In this document: positions 1-6,573 of the stretch, piece after piece
Numbering within the stretch: position 1 is the first letter of the stretch
Layout of the letters: each line of letters begins with the position of its first letter
From: Dysgonamonadaceae bacterium
GTDB taxonomy: Bacteria > Bacteroidota > Bacteroidia > Bacteroidales > Azobacteroidaceae
DNA length: 6,653 nt
NCBI GenBank assembly: GCA_031282925.1
Contig: JAITCT010000035.1
Coordinates: 1-6,653, forward strand
Reading direction: 5' to 3'
Translations under genes and position numbers: made by a program
The notes under the pieces: generated by a model
What the model saw: only the letters and a program-made list of their open reading frames with translations
Database searches by the model: none
What the model was told of the DNA's origin: nothing

Positions 1-1270
1 GGCCGTTGCCGGAAGCGGCCGCTTCAAATTTTTCGCCGGCAATATTCAAGCCGATACTTGCTACCGGACGGACGCCAATCCCCGACGTTACCTGCAAATA
101 CTCCAGTTTGATGCGTTGCGAATCCGCGCGGTCTTTTCCCGCCAGCATCAGGACGTCATCGTCGGTAATGTCTTTCTTCCTGTCTGCCAGCAGAAGAAAT
201 TCTTCGTAAACTTTATCCAGTTTTTCCCGTGCAAGTTCAACGCCGAGAACAGACAGGCGATGTTTCAACGCTGCGCGTCCGCTGCGCGCCGTCAGTGCAA
301 TCGTGTTTTCGTCAATTCCCACGTCGTTGGGGTTGATGATTTCGTAGCTTTCGCGGTTTTTCAGCACGCCGTCCTGGTGGATGCCCGAAGAATGGGCGAA
401 AGCATTCCGCCCGACAATCGCCTTATTGGGCTGAACGGGCATGTTCATCAGGCTCGACACCATGCGGCTGACCGGATAGATATTGCGGGTATTGATGTTC
501 GTGTCGATATTCAGTTCCCTGTGGCTTTTCAGAATCATGGCCACTTCTTCGAGGGAAGTGTTGCCGGCGCGTTCGCCGATACCGTTAACGGTTACTTCCA
601 CCTGGCGCGCTCCATTGATTATGCCGGCCATCGTGTTGGCGGTCGCCATTCCCAAATCGTTGTGGCAGTGCGTTGAAAGCACAATGTTCTGGACGCCCTT
701 CACGTTTTCCGCCAGGAATTTGATTTTTTCGCCGTACTCGGCAGGGAGGCAGTAGCCCGTCGTATCGGGAATATTTACTACCGTAGCGCCTGCTTTGATA
801 ACGGCTTCCACCACTTTGGCGAGGTAAACGTTGTCGGTTCGCCCGGCGTCTTCGCAGTAAAACTCCACGTCTTCCACCTGTTTTTTTGCGTATTTGACGC
901 AGGCGACAGCCCGTTCGAGAATTTCATCCTGCGTGGAATTGAACTTATACTTAATGTGATAGGGCGAAGTCCCGATGCCGGTGTGAATCCTTTTGCGTTT
1001 GGCGTACTGCAAGGCTTCGGCAGCCGCGTTGATGTCCTTTTCCACGGCGCGGGTAAGGGCGCAAACGGCCGGCCACGTTACCGCTTTGGAAATTTCCACT
1101 ACCGAATTGAAATCGCCCGGGCTGGAAATCGGAAAGCCCGCTTCAATTACGTCCACGCCCAGGTTTTCCAGCGCCTGCGCCACCTGAATCTTTTCAATCG
1201 TGTTTAACTGACAGCCGGGAACCTGTTCGCCGTCCCGCAAAGTTGTGTCGAAAATAAATAATTTATCCAT
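1..1270 (-). CDS. leuA: 2-isopropylmalate synthase, C-terminus cut by window edge
   Basis: Catalyses the first committed step of leucine synthesis: acetyl-CoA plus 2-oxoisovalerate to 2-isopropylmalate, in the cytoplasm. I translated the minus strand from the ATG at 1270-1268; the frame is open for 423 codons to the left edge. Residues 1 to about 270 form the HMGL-type TIM barrel. DTTLRDGEQ at residues 8-16 is the family signature. The expected metal ligands are D13, H201 and H203 (HCHND, 201-205) and N237 ([11 protein letters not shown]). After a linker (DITDDDV, 367-373), the leucine-sensing LeuA dimer domain begins near 385 and is cut at EAAASGNG, just before the usual GPVDA. Bacteroidetes LeuA is about 500 residues, so roughly 75 are missing. 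Homocitrate and citramalate synthases share the barrel, but the N-terminal sequence and allosteric domain favour LeuA. It is probably the first gene of a leu operon extending beyond the edge (inference), behind the promoter and attenuator described separately. Confidence 0.96.
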   Translation of the reverse strand, partial: MDKLFIFDTTLRDGEQVPGCQLNTIEKIQVAQALENLGVDVIEAGFPISSPGDFNSVVEISKAVTWPAVCALTRAVEKDINAAAEALQYAKRKRIHTGIGTSPYHIKYKFNSTQDEILERAVACVKYAKKQVEDVEFYCEDAGRTDNVYLAKVVEAVIKAGATVVNIPDTTGYCLPAEYGEKIKFLAENVKGVQNIVLSTHCHNDLGMATANTMAGIINGARQVEVTVNGIGERAGNTSLEEVAMILKSHRELNIDTNINTRNIYPVSRMVSSLMNMPVQPNKAIVGRNAFAHSSGIHQDGVLKNRESYEIINPNDVGIDENTIALTARSGRAALKHRLSVLGVELAREKLDKVYEEFLLLADRKKDITDDDVLMLAGKDRADSQRIKLEYLQVTSGIGVRPVASIGLNIAGEKFEAAASGNG

Positions 1271-1397
1271 GTCGTTTGTTGTTCATTAAAAAACCTTTCC
1301 CGCTTTGCAACGGGAAAGGCGCTTTACACCTGCCGGCCTGTTTTTCCCGAAAGAAACACATGCGTTGCCGGACAGTAATTTCAGTAATTATGGACAT
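1263..1397 (-). CDS. Candidate leader peptide ORF upstream of leuA
   Basis: A 44-codon ORF starts with ATG about 24 nt downstream of the leuA -7 box. It begins [16 protein letters not shown]: three Ile, two Thr and one Val among the first nine residues, with no Leu until the terminator region. It runs without a stop through the terminator hairpin and ends at TAA (1265-1263), overlapping the leuA ATG by 8 nt. The early Ile/Thr/Val codons next to a 5' stem look like a branched-chain amino acid attenuation leader. The lack of a stop before the terminator is not classical. The frame could be open by chance, or the peptide could serve translational coupling to leuA. The longer in-frame ATG at 1478 lies upstream of the promoter and is unlikely to be used. 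I recognise no family. Confidence 0.35.
   Translation of the reverse strand: MSIITEITVRQRMCFFREKQAGRCKAPFPLQSGKGFLMNNKRHG
1288..1319 (-). terminator. Intrinsic terminator directly before leuA
   Basis: A perfect 9 bp stem, CCTTTCCCG (1319-1311) with CGGGAAAGG (1302-1294), and an 8 nt loop are followed immediately by six T (1293-1288) on the minus strand. It lies downstream of the leuA promoter and ends 17 nt before the leuA ATG, so it would terminate leuA transcription rather than that of an upstream gene. On the plus strand the stem is not followed by a T tract, which supports a minus-strand role. Confidence 0.8.
1288..1375 (-). promoter_or_regulatory. Candidate transcription attenuator in the leuA leader
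   Basis: Three mutually exclusive pairings can be drawn on the minus-strand RNA. (a) CTGTCCGGC (1375-1367) pairs with GCCGGCAG (1337-1330) as 5+3 bp around one bulged base, enclosing a smaller TGTTT/AAACA hairpin (1358-1339). (b) CGGGAAA (1349-1343), inside that structure, can instead pair with TTTCCCG (1317-1311). (c) TTTCCCG is the 5' arm of the terminator at 1319-1288. This is the pause / anti-terminator / terminator logic of amino acid attenuators. The Val codon GTC of the leader ORF lies inside the first arm of (a), so a ribosome stalled on the Ile/Thr/Val codons would open (a), allow (b) and block (c). Pairings are read directly; the regulatory role is inferred. Confidence 0.6.
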
Positions 1398-1420
1398 TGT
1401 TTGTGTGAATAAAAACGGCG

Positions 1421-1451
1421 CAAAGATATGTTTTTTTTTTCTACCGGCAAA
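1421..1451 (-). promoter_or_regulatory. leuA promoter, Bacteroidetes -33/-7 type
   Basis: On the minus strand, TTTG (1451-1448) is followed by a 19 bp spacer containing ten consecutive A, then TATCTTTG (1428-1421). This matches the Bacteroidetes primary sigma factor consensus TTTG-N19-TAnnTTTG exactly. Transcription should start near 1414-1417, giving a leader of about 145 nt before the leuA ATG. The A10 tract in the spacer may vary in length by slippage, which would change the spacing. Confidence 0.85.
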
Positions 1452-1464
1452 TATTTTGTGAATT

Positions 1465-1615
1465 AGGGTGTATTTCAAATTGTCGTGCGCCCGTCATTCC
1501 CGCGCAGGCGGGAATCCCAATGTAAAATGTGCGAATCGTCATGGGATTCCAGTGCAGGCGGGAAATAACGTTCGGCGGAGCCAATGACAGGGCGCGACAA
1601 TTTGAATTGCACCCT
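1465..1615. mobile_element. MITE-like palindromic element, no coding capacity
   Basis: The ends form a long imperfect inverted repeat: 1465-1498 against the reverse complement of 1583-1615. Both arms begin AGGGTG, share TTCAAATTGTCG and end GTCATT, with two substitutions and a small indel between them. Inside are a hairpin (1511-1522 with 1540-1550, 11 bp with one bulge) and two related copies of a short GC-rich repeat. It encodes no protein I can support. The ends fall 13 nt from the leuA -33 box and 12 nt from the helicase -33 box, so the element sits exactly between two divergent promoters. No target-site duplication is evident. A structured RNA or REP-like unit are alternatives; extra copies in the genome would decide. 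Confidence 0.6.
1496..1565. repeat. Two copies of an ATTCC-N9-CGGGAA-type repeat
   Basis: Copy 1 (1496-1515) is a perfect 8+4+8 inverted repeat, ATTCCCGC / GCGGGAAT around GCAG. Copy 2 (1546-1565) is a diverged direct repeat matching 17 of 20 positions, with the left arm decayed to ATTCCAGT. Copy 1 fits the pattern ATTCCC-N8-GGGAAT known as dRS3 in Neisseria and resembles GTCATTCCCGC-type palindromes common in intergenic regions of many bacteria. Both lie inside the MITE-like element and are probably part of it. Confidence 0.65.
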
Positions 1616-1627
1616 TGGAAAATGAAA

Positions 1628-1660
1628 TTTGGTTTATGTAACAAATAATCATTACCTTTG
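1628..1660 (+). promoter_or_regulatory. Promoter of the DEAD-box helicase gene
   Basis: TTTG (1628-1631), a 21 bp spacer and TACCTTTG (1653-1660) fit the Bacteroidetes consensus, with spacing at the long end of the usual range. Transcription would start near 1666, leaving a leader of only about 25 nt before the TTG start. No Shine-Dalgarno is visible; the leader is A/T-rich, as is usual in this phylum. Confidence 0.75.
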
Positions 1661-1689
1661 CGCAATTTTACAATTAAGAAAACAGTATT

Positions 1690-3393
1690 TTGAAAACATT
1701 TGAAGAATTAGGCGTTGCCCCCGTCATTATCCGGGCTATCAGTGAAATGGGTTATGAAAACCCCATGCCGGTACAGGAGGAAGTGATTCCCTGTCTGCTC
1801 GGCGACAACAACGAAGTTATTGCCCTGGCTCAAACCGGAACGGGTAAAACAGCGGCTTTCGGGTTACCCATCCTGCAAAAAATCAACAGAAAGCAAGTTC
1901 AACCCCAAGCCGTCGTGCTTTGTCCCACGCGGGAATTGTGTCTGCAAATCGCCGACGACCTGAAGGATTATTCCAAATACATGGACGATTTGAAAGTGCT
2001 CCCCGTTTATGGCGGTTCGAGTATTGAAAGCCAAATCAAGGCTTTACGCCGGGGCGTCCATATCATTGTTGCAACGCCGGGACGCCTGATTGACCTGATT
2101 AACCGTAAAGCGGCCGATTTGAAAGCCGTGCGCGACGTGATTCTGGACGAAGCCGACGAAATGCTGAACATGGGTTTTTCGGAAAGTATCGACGAAATCC
2201 TGGCTGTCGTCCCGGAAAGCCGGAATATGCTGCTTTTTTCCGCAACCATGCCGGCGGGAATCGCCAAGATTGCCAAAAAGTACATGCGGACGCCCAAAGA
2301 AATCACCATCGGACGGAAAAATGAAGGCGCTCAAAACGTCCGGCATATCTATTATATGGTCAATGCAAGAGACAAATACCTTGTGCTTAAAAGAATAGCC
2401 GATTATAACCCGAATATCTACGGGATTATCTTTTGCCGCACCAAAAAAGAAACGCAGGAAATTGCCGACCTGCTGATTAAAGACGGCTACAATGCCGATT
2501 CCCTGCACGGCGACCTGTCGCAGGCGCAACGCGACTATGTAATGCAGAAATTCCGGCTGCGCAATATACAATTGCTGGTAGCGACCGACGTCGCCGCCCG
2601 CGGGCTGGACGTAGATGATTTGACGCACATTATCAATTACGGATTGCCCGACGAGATAGAATCTTACACACACCGGAGCGGACGTACCGGAAGGGTGGGA
2701 AAGACGGGAACGTCTATCGCTATTATCCACCTGAAAGAGAAGCACAAGGTTAAGGAAATCGAAAAACAGATTAACAAGAAATTTGAACAGGGCGCTATTC
2801 CTACCGGCAAACAGATTTGTGAAAGGCAGCTTTTCGGTTTGGTTGATAGAATCGAAAAAGTGAGCGTCAACGAAGAAGAAATACAGGGCATTATGCCTTC
2901 CATTTACCGCAAATTGGACTGGCTGGATAAAGAAGACGTTATCAAACGACTGATTTCGCTCGAATTTAACCGCCTGATAGATTATTATCAGGATGCCGGC
3001 GAGATAGAAATGCCCCGGGAAGGCGAAAGAAGGAAAAAAGATGAACGGCCAACCCGCGAAAAAAAATCAAGGCGCGCATCGGAACAAGGAAGCGGACGCA
3101 CATCGGAAAAAGGATTTTCCCGCCTGTTTATCAATTTGGGAAAAACCGACGGCCTGCATCCACAGGCGGTAATCGGCTTAATGAACGACAACGTTCCCGG
3201 CCGGAAAATCGAAATCGGGCGAATTGACCTGATGAAGAGTTTTTCTTTCTTTGAAGTGCGGGAAACCGACCGCGACCGGGTGATTCAACACCTGGACGGG
3301 GTTAAGGCTTTCGGGCGCAGGATTGCCGTTGAGGAGGCGCAGGCTTCGCCTTCGGAAAGCCGGACAAGGCAGATAAAGGCGCGTAAGCGTTGA
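1690..3393 (+). CDS. deaD: DEAD-box ATP-dependent RNA helicase with DbpA RNA-binding domain
   Basis: An ATP-driven RNA unwinding and remodelling enzyme of the DeaD/CsdA type, linked in other bacteria to ribosome assembly, mRNA decay and cold growth. Of 567 residues, the Q motif lies near F4-Q29, motif I AQTGTGKT at 47-54, PTREL at 79-83, TPGR at 129-132, DEAD at 153-156 and SAT at 184-186. The second RecA domain has ATDVAARGLD (298-307) and HRSGRTGR (328-335). A basic, low-complexity linker (about 441-474) leads to a DbpA-type RRM (about 476-552) and a short basic tail. It is somewhat shorter than E. coli DeaD (629). The start is TTG at 1690: an in-frame stop at 1675 excludes an upstream ATG, and the first internal ATG (M20) would remove the Q-motif Phe. 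It has its own promoter. The symbol is by similarity; the exact RNA target is unknown. Confidence 0.95.
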   Translation: MKTFEELGVAPVIIRAISEMGYENPMPVQEEVIPCLLGDNNEVIALAQTGTGKTAAFGLPILQKINRKQVQPQAVVLCPTRELCLQIADDLKDYSKYMDDLKVLPVYGGSSIESQIKALRRGVHIIVATPGRLIDLINRKAADLKAVRDVILDEADEMLNMGFSESIDEILAVVPESRNMLLFSATMPAGIAKIAKKYMRTPKEITIGRKNEGAQNVRHIYYMVNARDKYLVLKRIADYNPNIYGIIFCRTKKETQEIADLLIKDGYNADSLHGDLSQAQRDYVMQKFRLRNIQLLVATDVAARGLDVDDLTHIINYGLPDEIESYTHRSGRTGRVGKTGTSIAIIHLKEKHKVKEIEKQINKKFEQGAIPTGKQICERQLFGLVDRIEKVSVNEEEIQGIMPSIYRKLDWLDKEDVIKRLISLEFNRLIDYYQDAGEIEMPREGERRKKDERPTREKKSRRASEQGSGRTSEKGFSRLFINLGKTDGLHPQAVIGLMNDNVPGRKIEIGRIDLMKSFSFFEVRETDRDRVIQHLDGVKAFGRRIAVEEAQASPSESRTRQIKARKR

Positions 3394-3421
3394 AAATTAT
3401 ACTGCGAAATATCATAAAAAC

Positions 3422-3475
3422 GATTGCTTTTCATGGGAATTTAACGACCTTTGCACCAAATATTTTGAAGCAATC
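3422..3475. repeat. 8 bp inverted repeat bracketing the feoAB promoter
   Basis: GATTGCTT (3422-3429) recurs as its exact reverse complement AAGCAATC (3468-3475). The left arm overlaps the -33 box and the right arm abuts the feoAB ATG. The left arm lies upstream of the predicted transcript start, so any role would be at DNA level, such as a split operator. An 8 bp match in so short a region may also occur by chance. Confidence 0.35.
3424..3453 (+). promoter_or_regulatory. Probable feoAB promoter
   Basis: TTG (3424-3426), a 19 bp spacer and GACCTTTG (3446-3453) give a near match to the Bacteroidetes promoter; the -7 box has GA in place of TA. Transcription would start near 3459, about 17 nt before the ATG. 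This suggests feoAB is transcribed independently of the helicase gene, from which it is separated by 82 nt. No clear Fur box is seen. Confidence 0.55.
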
Positions 3476-5923
3476 ATGAAACTTTCCGAATTAAAACCGG
3501 GGCAAAACGGGATTATCATCAAAGTAATGGGGCGAGGCGCTTTCCGTCGCAGAATCATCGAAATGGGGTTTGTGAAGGGGAAAAAGGTGGAAATGCTTAC
3601 GAAAGCGCCTTTACAGGACCCTACCGTTTACAAAATAATGGATTACGAGGTTTCCCTGCGGAAAAGCGAAGCCGAATTAATCGAAATTATTACCGGCGAA
3701 GAGATTCTGCCCTCCGGCGAAACCGGTAAATCACCTCTGGTACTCAGCGAAGACAAACTGCTCTCCTTAGCCGGCGAACGAAGCAAAATCATCAATGTGG
3801 CTTTGGTCGGAAATCCCAATTCGGGTAAAACTTCGCTTTTCAATATCGCTTCCGGCACCCACGAGCGTGTCGGCAATTACAGCGGCGTAACCGTAGATGC
3901 CAAAGAAGGCAAATTCACATACAAAGATTATACTTTCAACTTGATTGATTTGCCGGGAACTTATTCCCTGTCGGTTTATTCGCCCGAAGAACTGTATGTG
4001 CGCAAACAGATTTTCGACGGTACGCCCGATATTATTATCAACGTGGTGTCGGCTTCCAACCTGGAAAGGAATCTTTACCTGACAACGCAACTTATTGACA
4101 TGGATGCGATAGCGGTCATTGCCCTGAACATGTATGATGAACTGGAAAAAGCAGGCGCCAAACTTGACTGCCAGGCCCTGGCGGAAATGATCGGTTATCC
4201 GGTTGTCCCGACGGTTGCCAAATCGGGAAAAGGGATTCCCGAACTTTTCGACCGGGTAATCGAGGTGTATGAACGGCGAAGCCCCGTTGCCCGCCACATC
4301 CATATTAACTACGGCGAAGAAATCGAAACCGGAATCCGGCACGTCAAAAAATTGCTGAAAGAAGAAGGCCGGCTCGGCATCGATACTTCCCTCCGTTACC
4401 TCAGTATCCTTTTACTTGAAGGCGACAGCGTGGGCGAACGGATGATTGCCGGACTGCCCGGCGCGGAAAAAATCCTCAAGGAAAGGGATATTCATGCGCA
4501 ATACATTCGCGACGATTTCAGGGAAGACGTTGAAACCGCTTTTACCGACGCCCGTTACGGCTTCATTGACGGCGCTTTGCAGCAAACTTTCAAAGCCGGC
4601 AAAAAAGATTCCCTGAAAATTACGCATCGAATAGACCGGTTCGTAACAAACAAAATATTGGGTTTCCCGCTTTTCTTTCTGTTTATGTTCATGATGTTTG
4701 AAGGAACTTTTATCCTCGGCGCTTATCCCATGCAATGGATTGAGCGGCTGGTCGCCGTATTCGGAAACCTTATCGACAGGCTGATGTCCGAAGGCCCGCT
4801 CAAAAGTTTGCTGATTGACGGGGTGGTTGGCGGCGCCGGCTCGGTAATCGTTTTCCTGCCGAATATTGTGATACTCTACCTATTCATTTCGTTTATGGAA
4901 GATTCCGGCTACATGGCGCGGGCTGCATTTATCATGGATAAATTCATGCAGAAAATGGGACTGCACGGGAAATCGTTCATCCCGCTGGTAATGGGCTTCG
5001 GCTGCAATGTGCCGGCCATCCTGAGCGCCCGGATTATCGAAAGCCGGAATACCCGCCTGATTACGATACTGGTCAATTCGCTGATGTCCTGTTCGGCGCG
5101 TTTGCCGGTTTACCTGCTGCTGGTCGGCGCTTTTTTCCCGGAACACGGCGGATTGGCGCTTTTCGGATTGTATATTACGGGGATTTTGTTGGCGATTATT
5201 ATGTCGCGTATTTTCAAAAAATTTCTGGTAAAAGGCGAAGATTTGCCTTTCGTGATGGAGTTGCCGCCCTACCGGATGCCGACGCTGAAAGCCATGAACC
5301 GCCACTGTTGGGACAAAACTTCCCAGTATTTGAAAAAAATGGGCGGCATTATTTTGGTAGCTTCCATCCTGGTCTGGTTTCTGGAATATTTCCCGCAAAA
5401 CGCCGGGCGAAATCGCTTTTACGATGAAAAAATCTCCGAAATCATGACCGACAGGACCCTTTCCGCCGGAGAAAGCGAACAGCGAATCACTTTATTGAAC
5501 ATGCGGAAAAAAGAAGAACAAAAAGAAAATTCATACATCGGGAAAATCGGACATTTCATTGAACCGGTCGTAAAACCATTGGGCTTTGACTGGAAAATCG
5601 GGGCGAGCCTGGTATCCGGGATGGCTGCGAAAGAAATAATTGTCAGCACTTTGGGAATTATTTATACCGGCGACGGCGACAACGACATGCTTTTGAAAGA
5701 ACGCCTGCAAACGGAACGGTCGCCCGATGGGAATTTGGTTTTTACGCCTTTGGTTGCTGCCGGTTTCCTGCTGTTTGTATTGATTTATTTCCCCTGCATT
5801 GCAACGGTTGCCGCTATTAAAAACGAATCGGGATCATGGAAATGGGCTTTGTTTGTAGTGGTTTATACTACGGTTTTGGCTTGGCTGGTGAGTTTTGCCG
5901 TTTATCAAATCGGCTCTTTATAA
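3476..5923 (+). CDS. feoB: FeoA-FeoB fusion ferrous iron transporter
   Basis: Inner-membrane Fe(II) uptake protein with a GTP-binding domain. Residues 1-72 are a FeoA-like SH3 domain (starts MKLSELKPGQNG), a separate small protein in most bacteria. After a linker comes the G domain: G1 GNPNSGKT (112-119), G2 T139 in GNYSGVTVD, G3 DLPG (158-161), G4 NMYD (218-221), G5 region near VAKSGKG. A helical GDI-like segment (about 275-370) leads to the membrane gate region from about 396. That region holds MGFGCNVPAI (C510), SCSARLP (C539) and YFPCIATVAAI (C774), the conserved core cysteine motifs. A charged segment of about 50 residues (about 640-690) interrupts the late membrane helices. The loop usually reading VDASNLERN has S192 in place of Asp. 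Length (815) fits Bacteroidetes FeoAB fusions. It has its own probable promoter and converges with the rhomboid gene downstream. Confidence 0.96.
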   Translation: MKLSELKPGQNGIIIKVMGRGAFRRRIIEMGFVKGKKVEMLTKAPLQDPTVYKIMDYEVSLRKSEAELIEIITGEEILPSGETGKSPLVLSEDKLLSLAGERSKIINVALVGNPNSGKTSLFNIASGTHERVGNYSGVTVDAKEGKFTYKDYTFNLIDLPGTYSLSVYSPEELYVRKQIFDGTPDIIINVVSASNLERNLYLTTQLIDMDAIAVIALNMYDELEKAGAKLDCQALAEMIGYPVVPTVAKSGKGIPELFDRVIEVYERRSPVARHIHINYGEEIETGIRHVKKLLKEEGRLGIDTSLRYLSILLLEGDSVGERMIAGLPGAEKILKERDIHAQYIRDDFREDVETAFTDARYGFIDGALQQTFKAGKKDSLKITHRIDRFVTNKILGFPLFFLFMFMMFEGTFILGAYPMQWIERLVAVFGNLIDRLMSEGPLKSLLIDGVVGGAGSVIVFLPNIVILYLFISFMEDSGYMARAAFIMDKFMQKMGLHGKSFIPLVMGFGCNVPAILSARIIESRNTRLITILVNSLMSCSARLPVYLLLVGAFFPEHGGLALFGLYITGILLAIIMSRIFKKFLVKGEDLPFVMELPPYRMPTLKAMNRHCWDKTSQYLKKMGGIILVASILVWFLEYFPQNAGRNRFYDEKISEIMTDRTLSAGESEQRITLLNMRKKEEQKENSYIGKIGHFIEPVVKPLGFDWKIGASLVSGMAAKEIIVSTLGIIYTGDGDNDMLLKERLQTERSPDGNLVFTPLVAAGFLLFVLIYFPCIATVAAIKNESGSWKWALFVVVYTTVLAWLVSFAVYQIGSL

Positions 5924-5928
5924 AGAAC

Positions 5929-6573
5929 TTATAAAGCGAATAACCCCGTTTCAACTTCTTCTTCCTCTTCTTCCTCCTCCGGTTCCGGTGCTTTCGGCCC
6001 CCGCCTCCTGAAAGCAACCGCGCAGATAATTCCCCCCAAAGCCCCCGATAAATGCCCCTCCCACGAAATAGCAGGGTCGATGGCTTCGGTAACGGGAAAC
6101 ATGCTCCAAACCGTACTCCCGTAAAGAAATACGACTGTCAGCGAAACAGCCGCCAAAGGGACGTATTTCCTCAGTACGCCGCTGAGAAACAGGAAAAACG
6201 AGAGAGAATAAATCAGCCCGCTGGCGCCGATATGAAAAGAATCCCGGCCAATCAGCCAGGTGAATATGCCCGACAATACCCATAAAAAAGGAAAAACCAG
6301 ATAAGCCAGGTCTTTATAGAAATAAAACAGGCACCAGCCTAACACCAGCAACGGAACGCTGTTTGAATAAAGATGGCTTGCACCGGAATGGATAAACGGG
6401 CCGAACAGAATGCCGCGCAAGCCTTCCCCCGTTCGCGGAACAATTCCGAACCGGTGCACGTTCAAATCAAACCCCTCGTCCGCTATCCAAACCAGCCACA
6501 GCACAAGGACGAACAGGGCAGGGAAAAAGAACGCATAAAAAATTTGTTTTATTTCAACAGACTTGTCCGGCAT
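5929..6573 (-). CDS. Rhomboid-family intramembrane serine protease
   Basis: A polytopic membrane protein of 214 residues expected to cleave transmembrane substrates within the bilayer. The catalytic dyad is visible: S118 in GASG (116-119) and H174 in WEGHLSGALGG. H67 and N71 form the HxxxN motif that lines the oxyanion site in GlpG. Hydrophobic segments near 12-31, 72-86, 88-108, 115-132, 137-158 and 172-189 match the six-helix bacterial core. The usual rhomboid Trp-Arg loop motif is not obvious. After RRRGPK (190-195) the C-terminus is strongly acidic, with eight consecutive Glu (200-207), then ends TGLFAL. The ATG at 6573 precedes the first helix with a short N-terminus. Substrates are unknown. 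It converges with feoAB, separated by 5 nt. No promoter match was found in the 80 nt upstream, so it may be expressed from a gene beyond the right edge. Confidence 0.88.
   Translation of the reverse strand: MPDKSVEIKQIFYAFFFPALFVLVLWLVWIADEGFDLNVHRFGIVPRTGEGLRGILFGPFIHSGASHLYSNSVPLLVLGWCLFYFYKDLAYLVFPFLWVLSGIFTWLIGRDSFHIGASGLIYSLSFFLFLSGVLRKYVPLAAVSLTVVFLYGSTVWSMFPVTEAIDPAISWEGHLSGALGGIICAVAFRRRGPKAPEPEEEEEEEEVETGLFAL
5956..5979 (-). repeat. GAA/GAG triplet tract encoding Glu8
   Basis: Eight consecutive Glu codons (five GAA, three GAG, mixed) near the 3' end of the rhomboid gene form an imperfect trinucleotide tract. Length changes would stay in frame and only alter the acidic tail. The mixed codons make it less slippage-prone than a pure repeat. 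Confidence 0.8.

Noticed and set aside
116..676. 186-codon plus-strand ORF inside leuA
   Set aside because: It shares codon boundaries with leuA on the opposite strand and has no recognisable domain, while the minus strand encodes a full LeuA barrel with catalytic residues.
1431..1440. T10 homopolymer as a terminator tract or phase-variation switch in a coding region
   Set aside because: It is the spacer of the leuA promoter on the minus strand, with no hairpin before it and no gene across it; only promoter spacing could vary.
1496..1565. CRISPR-like repeat pair
   Set aside because: Only two diverged copies, palindromic and nested in longer inverted ends, with no regular spacer array or cas genes.
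1441..1665. 74-codon minus-strand ORF across the repeat element
   Set aside because: It lies within the palindromic element and includes its repeat cores; no family resemblance or promoter.
2044..2745. 233-codon minus-strand ORF inside the helicase gene
   Set aside because: It is the antisense reflection of conserved helicase motifs; composition is not that of a real protein and no promoter is seen.
3767..5398. Minus-strand ORFs of 107-191 codons inside feoAB
   Set aside because: Antisense shadows of a well-supported 815-residue transporter.
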